In this document: positions 15,953 to 25,423 of the stretch, piece by piece | Numbering within the stretch: the stretch's first letter is position 1 | Layout: each line of letters begins with the position of its first letter | Origin: JAFEDN01 sp963844565 | Lineage (GTDB): Bacteria; Pseudomonadota; Gammaproteobacteria; Coxiellales; Coxiellaceae | Length of the DNA: 64,000 bases | Assembly (NCBI GenBank): GCA_963844565.1 | Contig: CAWJON010000002.1 | Span: forward strand, 434,001-498,000 | Direction: 5' to 3' | Translations under genes and position numbers: made by a program | The notes under the pieces: generated by a model | What the model was told of the DNA's origin: nothing | The model's input: the letters and a program-made list of their open reading frames with translations, nothing else | Database searches by the model: none

Positions 15953-17056
15953 ATGGAAATTGCTTCAATTCTCGTCGGCATCCTTAAAATCCCCCTAATT
16001 AGGCCTTTTATCACCGCAGTTAGGCGTACCAGCCATGTTGAAGATGTGGTGGTAATGGTGAAAACGGTGGATGGGCTAATTGGCTATGGATCTGCCGCTG
16101 CAACCCCTGCGATAACCGGGGAAAGTCAGCAATCTATTCTCCATGCTATCCAAACCATCATTGGTCCTAAGTTAATTGGAAAACGCATCGATAATTTTAA
16201 TCAATTGTTGCACGTTGTTGAAACGTCGTTAATAAAAAATAGCTCGGCCAAAGCCGCTGTAGATATCGCTTTGCATGATCTAATGGCTCAATACTGCAAA
16301 TTACCATTATATAAATTTTTGGGCGGATCTACCAATACGGTGAGCACTTGTATTACCATCAGTGTTAAAGAGGCCAAAGAAATGGCAAGCGATGCCAAAT
16401 TGTTGGTGAGTCAAGGTTTTAAAATTTTAAAACTCAAGGTGGGTTTAAATCCTGTGGAAGATATTGAGCGTATTCAAATGATTCGCCAGGCTGTAGGGGA
16501 ATACATTACAATTTTAGTCGATGCCAATCAAGGGTGGAATACTAAAAGTGCATTACAAGTTATTCGTAGTATTGAACAACAACATCTGGGGGTAGCAGTT
16601 GTTGAACAGCCAGTAAAGGCCAGCGATCTTACTAATTTAAAATTTATTAGAGATGCAGTTGATAGTTTTATTATGGCAGATGAAGCTTGTTTCAGTCCTG
16701 AAGATGCCTTTGCCATCGCCAAATCCAATGCCAGCGATGGCGTCAATATAAAATTAATGAAATCGGGCGGAATATACAACGCCAATGCAATTTATCATAT
16801 TGCCAATAGTGCTTCCATTCAATGTATGGTGGGCTGTATGTTGGAATCACCAATTGGTGTTGCTGCCATGGCAAGTTTTGCCTTAAGCAAGACGAATATC
16901 AAATTTGTAGATTTAGATCCCATTGCACTCATTCAATCTAATCCTGTCATTGATGGTGCACGTTTGGTTGGAGATGAGATTGTTTTGGCTGAGCAACCGG
17001 GTTTAGGAATTAATGGTTTTAGTGAAGGATTTACTCAGCTTTACGAGATTAAATAA
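15953..17056 (+). CDS. L-Ala-D/L-Glu (dipeptide) epimerase, enolase superfamily
   Basis: A 367-aa member of the muconate-lactonizing subgroup. The catalytic residues line up with characterised L-Ala-D/L-Glu epimerases: Lys160 and Lys162 (LKLKVG), metal ligands Asp190 (VDANQGW), Glu218 (VEQP) and Asp243 (ADEA), and the opposite-face base Lys267 (NIKLMKSGG). The enzyme epimerises L-Ala-D-Glu released from murein to L-Ala-L-Glu so peptidases can use it. The stop overlaps the ATG of the next gene (TAATG), so the two are translationally coupled. The facing Opp transporter suggests imported peptides as a source. Other dipeptide specificities remain possible. Confidence 0.9.
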   Translation: MEIASILVGILKIPLIRPFITAVRRTSHVEDVVVMVKTVDGLIGYGSAAATPAITGESQQSILHAIQTIIGPKLIGKRIDNFNQLLHVVETSLIKNSSAKAAVDIALHDLMAQYCKLPLYKFLGGSTNTVSTCITISVKEAKEMASDAKLLVSQGFKILKLKVGLNPVEDIERIQMIRQAVGEYITILVDANQGWNTKSALQVIRSIEQQHLGVAVVEQPVKASDLTNLKFIRDAVDSFIMADEACFSPEDAFAIAKSNASDGVNIKLMKSGGIYNANAIYHIANSASIQCMVGCMLESPIGVAAMASFALSKTNIKFVDLDPIALIQSNPVIDGARLVGDEIVLAEQPGLGINGFSEGFTQLYEIK

Positions 17057-18357
17057 TGGAATATGGTTTGGCTTTTTGGTGGTCGCTGGCTAGTTTGTCG
17101 TTAATTGTTTTATATGCCGTTTTGGTTTTTAAAAATGTCGATCCGTTGGTTGCCACGGCGGTTTGTGTCGCTTTAGGATTTCTTTTCAATCGTTCTACGC
17201 CCCTGGAAATGGGAGATATCATGGAAAACGCCCTAAAATCGTTTATGGCGTTGATTGGTTTAATCATTATGTTGGGACGTGGCTTGGGTGAAATTTTATC
17301 TGAAACCAAAGTCAGTCATAATCTGGTTCATAAAATTGTTTACAGTATTGGAATAAATACCCTACGCCGAGTGAAAATCGGTATTGTGATTTCTTCAATT
17401 ATTGTGGTTGGAGTTTTAGGTACTTTGGCAGGAGGATTGGCAATTTTAGCACCTATTTTGCGGCCGATTGCTGGTAGTGTGAGGTTAACAAAACCTGGGC
17501 TTGCTGTGTTGATGCAAGCGAGTGGTGAGGAAGCTTTAATTTTAGGACCATTCGCTCCGCCGGTAATTGCGCTAATTGGAGTGACAGGATTAAGTTATCC
17601 AAAAATGTTGTTATTTGCTGCTCTACCAATTTCAATTGTAACTCTGACCGTTTCGTGGATAATGGCTAACCGTTTCCAAAAACTATACAAAGAAGAAGTG
17701 TTCATTGATGAAGCTGAGCAGCAACAATTTTTGCCGGATAAAAGACAAAATGTAAATACCATATTTTTTGTCGTCGGCTTTATTGCTTGTGTAATCTATG
17801 GCTTATTTTTCCATGCTAAAACTTCCTATGTGGTATTTGTCATGTTGTTTTTATCTATCGCCACTGGATTAGTAGGAGGCTTAAAGTTAAGCAAAATTTT
17901 TGATTTAATTTTATTGGGCATGCAAAAAAATCTACATTTGTTTTTTATTTTTTTATTGCTCGATCCGTTTTTAAATTTGGTGCAAAGCGCTGGTGGTTTT
18001 AAAGCATTAATGCAATTATTTGTTCCGTTAGAACACTTTGGCGGTAGACCAATGATTGTTTTTTTAACCGGTGTGACTGGGGCGTTTGGTATGCCGGCAG
18101 CCGCTGCTGCAGTGATTAAAATGTTATATGAAATGTTTTCACCGACAGCGTTATCGATGCAGCTGCCAATGATTGCTTTTGCCTTTAGCATTTTATTGGC
18201 GACCAGGATCACCAATTTTGCTTATCCTGGCGCCAATATGTTCGCGGCCATGGGTTTTGCCGGCAGTGAAAATGTGAAAGCCATGATTAAGAATGGTCTC
18301 ACGGTAACCGTGGTGCAGGTGATTTTTTTAATTATTTATTCTCTTTTATTTGCCTAA
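17056..18357 (+). CDS. Multi-pass inner-membrane transporter (ion-transporter superfamily), unknown substrate
   Basis: A 433-aa protein with about ten to twelve hydrophobic segments spread over its whole length. Gly-rich loops typical of ion-transporter-superfamily and anaerobic-type carriers are present (TLAGGLAILAPIL, GAFGMPAAAAAV, RITNFAYPGANMFAA). It is coupled to the dipeptide epimerase by a one-base stop/start overlap, so a role in moving a dipeptide, amino acid or their counter-ion is likely, but this rests on position only. Its stop overlaps the stop of the facing ABC ATPase gene by three bases, so there is no room for a terminator between the two operons. Confidence 0.78.
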   Translation: MEYGLAFWWSLASLSLIVLYAVLVFKNVDPLVATAVCVALGFLFNRSTPLEMGDIMENALKSFMALIGLIIMLGRGLGEILSETKVSHNLVHKIVYSIGINTLRRVKIGIVISSIIVVGVLGTLAGGLAILAPILRPIAGSVRLTKPGLAVLMQASGEEALILGPFAPPVIALIGVTGLSYPKMLLFAALPISIVTLTVSWIMANRFQKLYKEEVFIDEAEQQQFLPDKRQNVNTIFFVVGFIACVIYGLFFHAKTSYVVFVMLFLSIATGLVGGLKLSKIFDLILLGMQKNLHLFFIFLLLDPFLNLVQSAGGFKALMQLFVPLEHFGGRPMIVFLTGVTGAFGMPAAAAAVIKMLYEMFSPTALSMQLPMIAFAFSILLATRITNFAYPGANMFAAMGFAGSENVKAMIKNGLTVTVVQVIFLIIYSLLFA

Positions 18358-19118
18358 TTAACGGTAAGTACGGCTGAAAGTAATGCTTGGGTGTAGGGAT
18401 GTTGGGGCGCGGTGTAGATAGTATGTTTGGGACCAATCTCGACAATCTTTCCCAGATACATCACTAATACGCGATCACATAAATGTCTTATTAGTCCTAA
18501 ATCATGCGAAATAAATAAAATCGTGAATTTAAATTTTTCCTGAAGGTCCTGCAATAAATTAATGATTTGCGCTTTGATGGATACATCCAGAGCGCTTACA
18601 GATTCATCGCAAATCAGCAGCTTCGGTTCTAGGATCAGTGCACGGGCGACACCGATACGCTGACATTGCCCGCCAGAAAATTCTTGTGGATAGCGATTCA
18701 ACTGATCGGGCTTTAAACCGACTAATTTCATGATCGCAATCACTTTATCAATAACGGCTGTCTTTGCCATCCGTGGGTGAAAGGTGATTAACGGTTCTGC
18801 GATAATTTCAGCAGCCGTCATGCGCGGATTGAGTGTAGCGACCGGATCCTGAAATACCAATTGCAGATGTTGATGGACTTCCCGCCATTGTCGAGCCGTC
18901 GCTGTGGCTAACTCTATCCGATCTTCAAATAGGGCGCTGCCGGACGTGATACGATTCAAACCACATAGTGCGCGCGCCAAAGAAGATTTTCCACTGCCGG
19001 ATTCCCCCACAATGCCCAGCGTTTCACCCTCGAATACATCAAAATCAACGCCATCTACTGCGCGAACCTGCTTAAAATGGACTTTTAGATTTTTAATTTT
19101 TAAGATTTTTTTCTGCAT
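18354..19118 (-). CDS. Peptide ABC transporter ATP-binding subunit, OppF/DppF type
   Basis: A 254-aa ATPase with Walker A GESGSGKSSLA (about 34-44), Q-loop LVFQDPVATLNPRM, signature SGGQCQRIGVARAL and Walker B LLICDESVSALD. It lacks the C-terminal extension and Cys-rich cluster present in many 320-aa OppF proteins, hence shorter than usual. AGAGG precedes the ATG. The start overlaps the end of the OppD-like gene by 26 bases. It is last in the five-gene importer operon. Confidence 0.9.
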   Translation of the reverse strand: MQKKILKIKNLKVHFKQVRAVDGVDFDVFEGETLGIVGESGSGKSSLARALCGLNRITSGSALFEDRIELATATARQWREVHQHLQLVFQDPVATLNPRMTAAEIIAEPLITFHPRMAKTAVIDKVIAIMKLVGLKPDQLNRYPQEFSGGQCQRIGVARALILEPKLLICDESVSALDVSIKAQIINLLQDLQEKFKFTILFISHDLGLIRHLCDRVLVMYLGKIVEIGPKHTIYTAPQHPYTQALLSAVLTVN

Positions 19119-20088
19119 GATCTACCTCTACAATGCATTTCATTACATGACGCGGAGAAATTTTTTGTAATGGAATTGAATCGCTACATCTTGTATTGAC
19201 TTTGGGGCATCTTTCTTGAAACGGACACCCACTGGGTAGATGCAGCAAATTGAGCAGCTCTCCAGAGATTGTCTTCAGTCGATCTGTATCATGTTCAAAA
19301 TCTGGAATCGTTGCCAGCAATGCTTGTGTATACGGATGAGAAGGCTCGGTAAACAATTGTGATATCGAAGCGGTTTCCATTAACCAACCAGCATACATCA
19401 CATTGACTTGATCGCAAATATTCGCGACCACGCCCATATCATGCGTCACAAAAATAATCGACATATTTAATTCTTGCTTCAATTCTTTTAGCAATGTCAA
19501 AATTTGCATCTGCACGGTTACGTCCAAGGCGGTGGTGGGCTCATCGGCAATCAGTAATTTTGGTTTGGTTAATAATGACATCGCAATCATCACGCGCTGG
19601 CGCATGCCGCCAGAAAATTCGTGTGGATAGCAATGAATTCTTTGTTTTGCATCTGGAATTTTCACCCGTTCGAGCATTTCTATAGATTTTTTCAGCGACT
19701 CTTTATAACTCATTTTCCGATGCACCATCAGAACTTCGGTCATTTGTGCACTGATTTTTAAGTAGGGATTGAGTGAGGTCATCGGATCCTGAAAGATCAT
19801 GGTGATTTGATCACCGCGTATTTTGTTGAGTTTTGCAGGGCTTAATCCAATTAATTCTTGCCCAAGAAATTTTATCGAACCACTAATTTTACTATTGCTT
19901 GCGAGTAATCCAAGGATGGCCAGCAGTGTTTGGCTTTTTCCTGAACCAGACTCACCCACAATACCCACAATTTCGCCATCATACACTTTAAAAGATAAAC
20001 CATTGACGGCTTTAACCTGACCGTCTTGAACCGTAAATTCGATCGTCAGGTTTCGAACTTCTAATAATGGTGTAATAGGCATTGTCAT
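19093..20088 (-). CDS. Peptide ABC transporter ATP-binding subunit, OppD/DppD type
   Basis: A 331-aa ATPase with Walker A GESGSGKSQTLLA, Q-loop MIFQDPMTSLNPYL, signature SGGMRQRVMIAMSL and Walker B LLIADEPTTALD. The C-terminal oligopeptide-transporter extension has the Cys motif GCPFQERCP and further Cys in VNTRCSD, typical of OppD/DppD. GAGGAAAA precedes the ATG. It drives uptake together with the OppF-type subunit encoded in overlap downstream. Confidence 0.93.
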   Translation of the reverse strand: MTMPITPLLEVRNLTIEFTVQDGQVKAVNGLSFKVYDGEIVGIVGESGSGKSQTLLAILGLLASNSKISGSIKFLGQELIGLSPAKLNKIRGDQITMIFQDPMTSLNPYLKISAQMTEVLMVHRKMSYKESLKKSIEMLERVKIPDAKQRIHCYPHEFSGGMRQRVMIAMSLLTKPKLLIADEPTTALDVTVQMQILTLLKELKQELNMSIIFVTHDMGVVANICDQVNVMYAGWLMETASISQLFTEPSHPYTQALLATIPDFEHDTDRLKTISGELLNLLHLPSGCPFQERCPKVNTRCSDSIPLQKISPRHVMKCIVEVDHAEKNLKN

Positions 20089-20098
20089 CGTTTTTCCT

Positions 20099-20974
20099 CT
20101 AGCGTGGATCTAACGCATCGCGCAATCCATTGGCTAAAAAAGCGAAAGATAATAAAGTAATAATCATTAACCCTGCCGGAAATAATAATAACCACCAGGC
20201 TTGCATATTTTGCGCGCCATCGGCAATCAGCAGACCCCAGGAAGTCATCGGTTCAGTAATGCCTAAACCAAAAAAACTCAGCACAGCTGATAAAACAATC
20301 ATATTCGGTATGGTAAGTGTGGCATACACAATCACTACGCCCAATAAATTGGGGATAACATGGCGAGTAATAATTTTAAAATTACTCACGCTGGAAATAA
20401 GCGCAGCCTCAACATATTCTTTGTGTTTAATACTCAACGTTTGTCCACGCACAATGCGCGACATATCTAACCAAGAGATAGTGGCAATGGCAACAAACGA
20501 TAACGCTAGACTATTGCCAAATAAAGTGATCAGTAAAATGCAAAAAAATAAAAAGGGAATGCCATATAAAATATCGACAACACGCATCATGATGATGTCT
20601 ACTTTACCACCGATATAACCTGCAATTGCGCCGTAAAAAACACCGATCAGTAACACGACAAAAGCCGCTGCAAAAGCAATCGCAAAAGTAATGCGTCCCC
20701 CTAAAAAACAACGCACAAATAAATCACGCCCTAAATTATCCGAGCCAAACCAATGTTGACTGCTGGGCGCTTGCAGAATACTGCTCCAATCTGTTTTGTC
20801 GTATGCAACTGAATGAAACATCGGCACAAAAATACAAAGTAAGGCAAAAAGGATGATAACAACTGCACTGGATAACGCCAATTTATTATGGGACAGACGT
20901 TTGCAGGCGCTTAGCCAGAAACCTCGAGGTTTTGGTGCGTCTAAATGCAAATTTTTCGTTTTAATAAAGATCAT
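20099..20974 (-). CDS. Peptide ABC transporter permease, OppC/DppC type
   Basis: A 291-aa inner-membrane permease. It has an N-terminal cytosolic tail, first span at about 30-52, the family motif HWFGSDNLGRDLFVR, and the EAA loop EAALISSVSNFKIITRHVIPN followed by further spans. It pairs with the OppB-type permease encoded five bases upstream. Confidence 0.93.
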   Translation of the reverse strand: MIFIKTKNLHLDAPKPRGFWLSACKRLSHNKLALSSAVVIILFALLCIFVPMFHSVAYDKTDWSSILQAPSSQHWFGSDNLGRDLFVRCFLGGRITFAIAFAAAFVVLLIGVFYGAIAGYIGGKVDIIMMRVVDILYGIPFLFFCILLITLFGNSLALSFVAIATISWLDMSRIVRGQTLSIKHKEYVEAALISSVSNFKIITRHVIPNLLGVVIVYATLTIPNMIVLSAVLSFFGLGITEPMTSWGLLIADGAQNMQAWWLLLFPAGLMIITLLSFAFLANGLRDALDPR

Positions 20975-20979
20975 TTTTT

Positions 20980-21912
20980 TTACTGCTTAATTTTCGGATC
21001 AAGTAACAAATACATTAAATCAACGATAAAATTAAAAATAATCGTCAGCGTGCTGCCTAAAATTGTGATAGCCATAATCATATTATAATCGCGGTTGGTG
21101 GCGGCATTCGTCGTCAATAAACCAAGCCCAGGCAGTGTAAACACTTGTTCGGTCACCACTGCGCCGATTAAAATTCCGGCAAACATAGGTCCCAGTAACG
21201 AAATCACCGGTAATAATGTAGGACGTATGGCGTGTTTAAATAAAATTTTATGGGTTGGCAAACCCTTCGCGCGCGCCGTGCGAATATAATTAGAATTCAA
21301 CACATCAATCATGCCGCCACGGGTTACGAAGGCAACGCTGGGTATATAAGCCAGTACTAAAACCAACACCGGCAAACAGAGGTGCGCAAAGTCGCCGTCT
21401 CCCCAACCGCCGGCTGGAAATAAGCGAAAAGTAACGGCAAAAATTAATACCAATAACGGGCCGGTAACAATGGTTGGAATAGCGGTGAGGATAATATTGC
21501 TGGACACCACGCATTTATCCAGCCCGGAATTTTTATAAAGTCCGGCATAAGCGCCACAAATTATCCCCACTGGAATCACGATGATCATCGTATAAATACT
21601 CAAACTCAACGTAACCCAAAACCCGCCCATGTTGTCAGGAAATAATAGGCCATTGATCGATTGACCAAGATATTTCATGGAAACACCAAAGTCACCATGC
21701 AGCAAATCTTTTAAATACAGCAGGTATTGTTGCCAGAGCGGTAAATCCAAGCGATATTGAGTCAATAATGATTTCAGTGCTTCCGGCGATAACGCCCGTT
21801 CACCTTCAAAAGGATTGCCGGGCGCTAAATGCACGAGAAAAAACACCAGCGTGATAATCGCCAACAGAGTCGGGATGGAAACTAGGATGCGTTTAATCAC
21901 AAACTTTAACAT
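20980..21912 (-). CDS. Peptide ABC transporter permease, OppB/DppB type
   Basis: A 310-aa permease starting MLKFVIKRILVSIPTLL, with the expected PGNPF loop after span one. The EAA region is present as YIRTARAKGLPTHKILFKHA, followed by RPTLLPVISLLG. It ends in a final span and short tail. Together with the OppC-type protein it forms the channel. Spacing to the substrate-binding protein gene upstream is nine bases. Confidence 0.93.
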   Translation of the reverse strand: MLKFVIKRILVSIPTLLAIITLVFFLVHLAPGNPFEGERALSPEALKSLLTQYRLDLPLWQQYLLYLKDLLHGDFGVSMKYLGQSINGLLFPDNMGGFWVTLSLSIYTMIIVIPVGIICGAYAGLYKNSGLDKCVVSSNIILTAIPTIVTGPLLVLIFAVTFRLFPAGGWGDGDFAHLCLPVLVLVLAYIPSVAFVTRGGMIDVLNSNYIRTARAKGLPTHKILFKHAIRPTLLPVISLLGPMFAGILIGAVVTEQVFTLPGLGLLTTNAATNRDYNMIMAITILGSTLTIIFNFIVDLMYLLLDPKIKQ

Positions 21913-21921
21913 GATTCATAC

Positions 21922-23547
21922 CTAATTTAGCCTAAACCATTGACTCATGACATGATCCAAATGATTATCATCGATATCATAATTTTTAACCCGTGGATTC
22001 ACCAAACGAAAATACGTATGCTGATATAACGGAATGATCGTGTAATTATTCATCGCCAACGTTAATGCTTGACGGATTAATTTAACGCGCAATTCTGGAT
22101 CAGATGTATTTTGCGCTTGCTTAAGCAGGTCGTCATAACCTTTCGTGCAACTGTGTGCATTATTTTGTGGGCCGTTGCATTGATATAAAGTGGTATAACT
22201 ATCGACAGAATCATAATCTGCAGTCCAACCATCCCGGGCTATATCATAGTTGCCCGTGTGTCTGGATTGGATAAAGGTTTTCCATTCCTCATTATTAGTG
22301 ATCACTTGGATGCTAGCAGGACCAAATACTTGACTCCACATGGCGGCGACAGCCAATGCGGTTTTCTTTTTGAAGTCTTTCGTATCATAGCTGATGTTAA
22401 TTTGCAGGGGATGATTAGGGCCATAGCCGGCTTCTTTAAAAAGACGCTGCGCTTCGGCAATTTGCTTATCGCGCGGCCAACTTGCCCATTCATAGTCTAA
22501 ACCCGCAAATTTTCCGCCCTCAATGGTTGTAGTGGCGTAGGCGTATGATGGTTTTTGACCTTGGCCCATAACGGCTTTCGCTAGAGCTTCGCGATCTACC
22601 GCCATCGATAAAGCCTGGCGTAGTTTTATGTTGTTCTTATATTTGGGGGAATTCATATTAAAATCATAATATTCATGACTTTCCCATAATACCGTGTGCT
22701 CCTGATCTGGCATTTGCGCCTTGATTGTCTTGTACTGATCAATGGGCAATAAATAAGTCATATCGATACTGCCGGTTTTGTACTGGCTGAGTGAAGCATT
22801 GGCGTCAACAATCGGGAAAAATTTCACGTGTTCGATGGCGACGGAGTTAACCCCATAGTAATAAGGATTTTTACTGACCAGAATATAACCTTGTACAACA
22901 CGCTCATCCAATTTGTAAGCACCCGAGCTGACCATGTTTTTAGGCTCAGTCCAGGCTGCGCCGAATTTATTGATATTGGCTTGAGATACTACCGCTAATT
23001 CCGGAAGCGCAGCAATTGATAAAAATGAAGGATCAGGATTAATTAAATTAATCTGCACGGTATTATCATTCACTGCTTTAACACCCAATTGTGAAGCAGG
23101 TTGTTTACCATCCACTATTGCTTGACCGTTAACTAAATTAGTGACTATGAAATTATACGGGGATGCGGTTTTGGGATCAGCAATGCGCTGATAACTGTAA
23201 ACCACATCGGCAGCGGTCAGTGGTGAACCATTCGAAAATTTGAGATTGGGCCGTAAATAAAAGGTGTAGGTTTTATTATCTGGAGAAATTTCCCATTTTT
23301 CCGCTAATCCGGGGCTGGGATGATCATGTTGATCTTCTGAAGTTAATCCTTCAAATAAATCATAAACCACTCTGGCGCTTTGCATATCTTCGACCATTTG
23401 CGGATCTAATGTCGCCACATCGGCGCCTATATCAACGTTGAGCGTATTGCTGTGATCTTTGTTATGATTGTCTTTGCCTGAACAACCAACGAGTACTAAG
23501 GTAGTTATGGCCACTAACAAAGCAGCCATCAAATTTTTAATTTTCAT
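21922..23547 (-). CDS. Peptide-binding lipoprotein, OppA/SBP_bac_5 family
   Basis: A 541-aa periplasmic receptor. The signal peptide ends with the lipobox LVGC (Cys22), although many Gram-negative OppA proteins are soluble. The SBP family-5 start is clear: DVATLDPQMVEDMQSARVV, then YDLFEGLTSEDQ, then GLAEKWEISPDNKTYTFYLR. Further conserved elements are FSNGSPLTAADVVYSYQRI and, in the C-terminal lobe, DGWTADYDSVDSYTTLY. It delivers peptides to the permease pair encoded downstream. The length and opening motifs place it with OppA/MppA rather than DppA, and the nearby epimerase hints at murein peptides; this is inferred. Confidence 0.93.
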   Translation of the reverse strand: MKIKNLMAALLVAITTLVLVGCSGKDNHNKDHSNTLNVDIGADVATLDPQMVEDMQSARVVYDLFEGLTSEDQHDHPSPGLAEKWEISPDNKTYTFYLRPNLKFSNGSPLTAADVVYSYQRIADPKTASPYNFIVTNLVNGQAIVDGKQPASQLGVKAVNDNTVQINLINPDPSFLSIAALPELAVVSQANINKFGAAWTEPKNMVSSGAYKLDERVVQGYILVSKNPYYYGVNSVAIEHVKFFPIVDANASLSQYKTGSIDMTYLLPIDQYKTIKAQMPDQEHTVLWESHEYYDFNMNSPKYKNNIKLRQALSMAVDREALAKAVMGQGQKPSYAYATTTIEGGKFAGLDYEWASWPRDKQIAEAQRLFKEAGYGPNHPLQINISYDTKDFKKKTALAVAAMWSQVFGPASIQVITNNEEWKTFIQSRHTGNYDIARDGWTADYDSVDSYTTLYQCNGPQNNAHSCTKGYDDLLKQAQNTSDPELRVKLIRQALTLAMNNYTIIPLYQHTYFRLVNPRVKNYDIDDNHLDHVMSQWFRLN

Positions 23548-23580
23548 TCACTTTCTCCAATACAAAATATTTGTGATTTT

Positions 23581-24927
23581 TTAGAAATACACGCCGAACT
23601 GCAAAGTTACCATATCGCGTCCTTTGCCGGTGCCAGTATTGGTAAATGATCCAAACGTACTGTTGTCATTTGGATTACTAACTGCCGTGGCAATATCCTT
23701 GCTGGCGTAATCGTCATCGTGACGGTATTCAATTTCTACTAGCGTGTTTTTCCAGGGTGAAGTCAGGAAATAAGCCATATAGCTGTTTTGCGGCAGATTG
23801 AGGCCTAACGCCTGCCAGGAACGGCCGTAAGCCACACCAACCGTGGACGGATGCTCTTGAATCTTAAAGTTATGTAATAATTCAAGGTGCATAGACTGAG
23901 GCTGGGCGCCATTGCCGTTGTAGCTTAAATCTTGAGCGTCAAACGATCTAGCCGCGCCAATGAATTCTCCCGCCAAAGTATTGCTCCAGAAGTTAAATTC
24001 CGCGTGCGCATCCGCGCCGGGCACAGCATGTGCAAATGGATAAGTGGGGCTAGAACCCGTAAAACTCGTAAATCCTGGGAATTGTGGGTCGCTTGCGCCG
24101 GTGGATTGCATCCCCCCAGCATCGGTCATATCAGAAATCACACCACTACCCACATTTAAATTAATATCTGGATTAAATACTATTTTATAATTTGCATTCA
24201 AACCGCCGGAATGAAAAGCAGTGCTTCTAGTATTACCGTTGATTCCAGAAAAAGTGTACCCTTGCATAGAAAAGTTACCTTTGGCATACCCTAAGATAAC
24301 CGCCTGATCTTTGATTCTAGCCAGCGACAAGGTTAACGGTGCAGTGTTTAAGCCGCTGTAATAACGGCCGAACGGCAAATAGACCTGACCAGCAGTAAGA
24401 TAAAACGGTGTCTTATCTAGATTGCCGATAGTCACAAAACCACGGCTTACGAACACCTCAGAAGTAGAGCTGTTGTATCCTAAAGTCATAAAACCTGTTG
24501 CCCATTGGCCGACCATAGCGTTAATGTCAATTTCTGCCGTACTTAAGCCAAAATTGCCGCTGTTTTGCGGGTTGCTGAAATTACTGAACGTTTGCGTCGC
24601 CGTTCCCGCTACGCCCCCGCTGATTTCGATGATAGGGCGTTGATCTAAGGATAAACCGGCTTTTTGCAGGTTATTTTGTAAAGTTTGCTTATATTTCAAG
24701 ACGGTTAAATCTTCATTCATTGTGGATTGTTGTGACCAAACATCCGAGGCGTCATAGGCTGTTATGCGCTTATCTGCAGAAGGACCGGCATAAGGAGAAG
24801 TAGAAATATAAGGTATCCAACTATAACTGCTAGAAGTATCCCCCTTAGTTTCAGTATCAGCGAAAACCACCCCGGTTATTAAACTTAGACCCAATGCTGC
24901 TACAGAACACGATGTTATCTTTTTCAT
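23581..24927 (-). CDS. Outer-membrane beta-barrel protein, LbtU/DUF3573-like porin
   Basis: A 448-aa exported protein. The signal peptide is residues 1-23 (cut near VFA). A short periplasmic helix (EDLTVLKYKQTLQNNLQKAGL) precedes a barrel of alternating aromatic strands that ends in the outer-membrane signature VTLQFGVYF with terminal Phe. The helix-plus-barrel layout, RPIIEISGGVAG and the PFGRYYSG segment resemble the LbtU siderophore-porin family found in Legionella and Coxiella. It lies 33 bases upstream of the oppA-like gene on the same strand, so it may be the outer-membrane entry for the same peptides. Neither siderophore nor peptide transport is demonstrated. Confidence 0.72.
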   Translation of the reverse strand: MKKITSCSVAALGLSLITGVVFADTETKGDTSSSYSWIPYISTSPYAGPSADKRITAYDASDVWSQQSTMNEDLTVLKYKQTLQNNLQKAGLSLDQRPIIEISGGVAGTATQTFSNFSNPQNSGNFGLSTAEIDINAMVGQWATGFMTLGYNSSTSEVFVSRGFVTIGNLDKTPFYLTAGQVYLPFGRYYSGLNTAPLTLSLARIKDQAVILGYAKGNFSMQGYTFSGINGNTRSTAFHSGGLNANYKIVFNPDINLNVGSGVISDMTDAGGMQSTGASDPQFPGFTSFTGSSPTYPFAHAVPGADAHAEFNFWSNTLAGEFIGAARSFDAQDLSYNGNGAQPQSMHLELLHNFKIQEHPSTVGVAYGRSWQALGLNLPQNSYMAYFLTSPWKNTLVEIEYRHDDDYASKDIATAVSNPNDNSTFGSFTNTGTGKGRDMVTLQFGVYF

Positions 24928-25078
24928 AATATATCCCCAGCTTATTCATCTTTTTATTGTTTTATTAACTTTAAATCTAACTTATCTTTTTTATACCATA
25001 TATTTAATACATAATCAAATAGATTATTCAAATTTAATCTAAAATTTTGTATTAATATTGGATTATAATAGTTTGGGA

Positions 25079-25407
25079 GGTGTAGATTTCGAAAACTAAA
25101 CCCACTTCGCCTTATTCAGCGACATCCGTGGTGGGGTTTATATCCTCGCATCGGCGAAGCCGATGCTCGGAATCAAAGGGGGAGATCGCTACCGCTCTTC
25201 TCCCCCTTTAATCCCCCATCGGGTAAGGATTTTTCTACGAAAATTTTCTGTTTATAGTGACTGCGCGAAAACATCTCCCTGCATCTCCCCACGGGCACCC
25301 GTTGCAAAGCTTGTTGGCGGATGCGCTGAATAAGGCTATGCAGAGGTTTTATCTAATCTCAGGAATCATAATAAGGCGGAGTGGGTTTAGTTTTCGAAAT
25401 TTACACC
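25079..25407. mobile_element. MITE-like element with 38-bp terminal inverted repeats
   Basis: The first 38 bases (25079-25116) and last 38 bases (25370-25407) are inverted copies with two mismatches, beginning GGTGTA. Inside are a second inverted pair (GCCTTATTCAGCG at 25109-25121 and its complement at 25324-25336) and two hairpins: GCATCGGC/GCCGATGC around GAA at 25148-25166, and an 11-bp stem 25175-25185 with 25199-25209. No transposase is encoded and no clear target duplication is visible. The hairpins match, in reverse orientation, the repeat at 30766-30818. The element fills most of the gap between the porin gene and the decarboxylase gene; the remaining 150 bases (24928-25078) are AT-rich with nothing recognisable. 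Confidence 0.75.
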
Positions 25408-25423
25408 GCATGGCAGTTACAAA

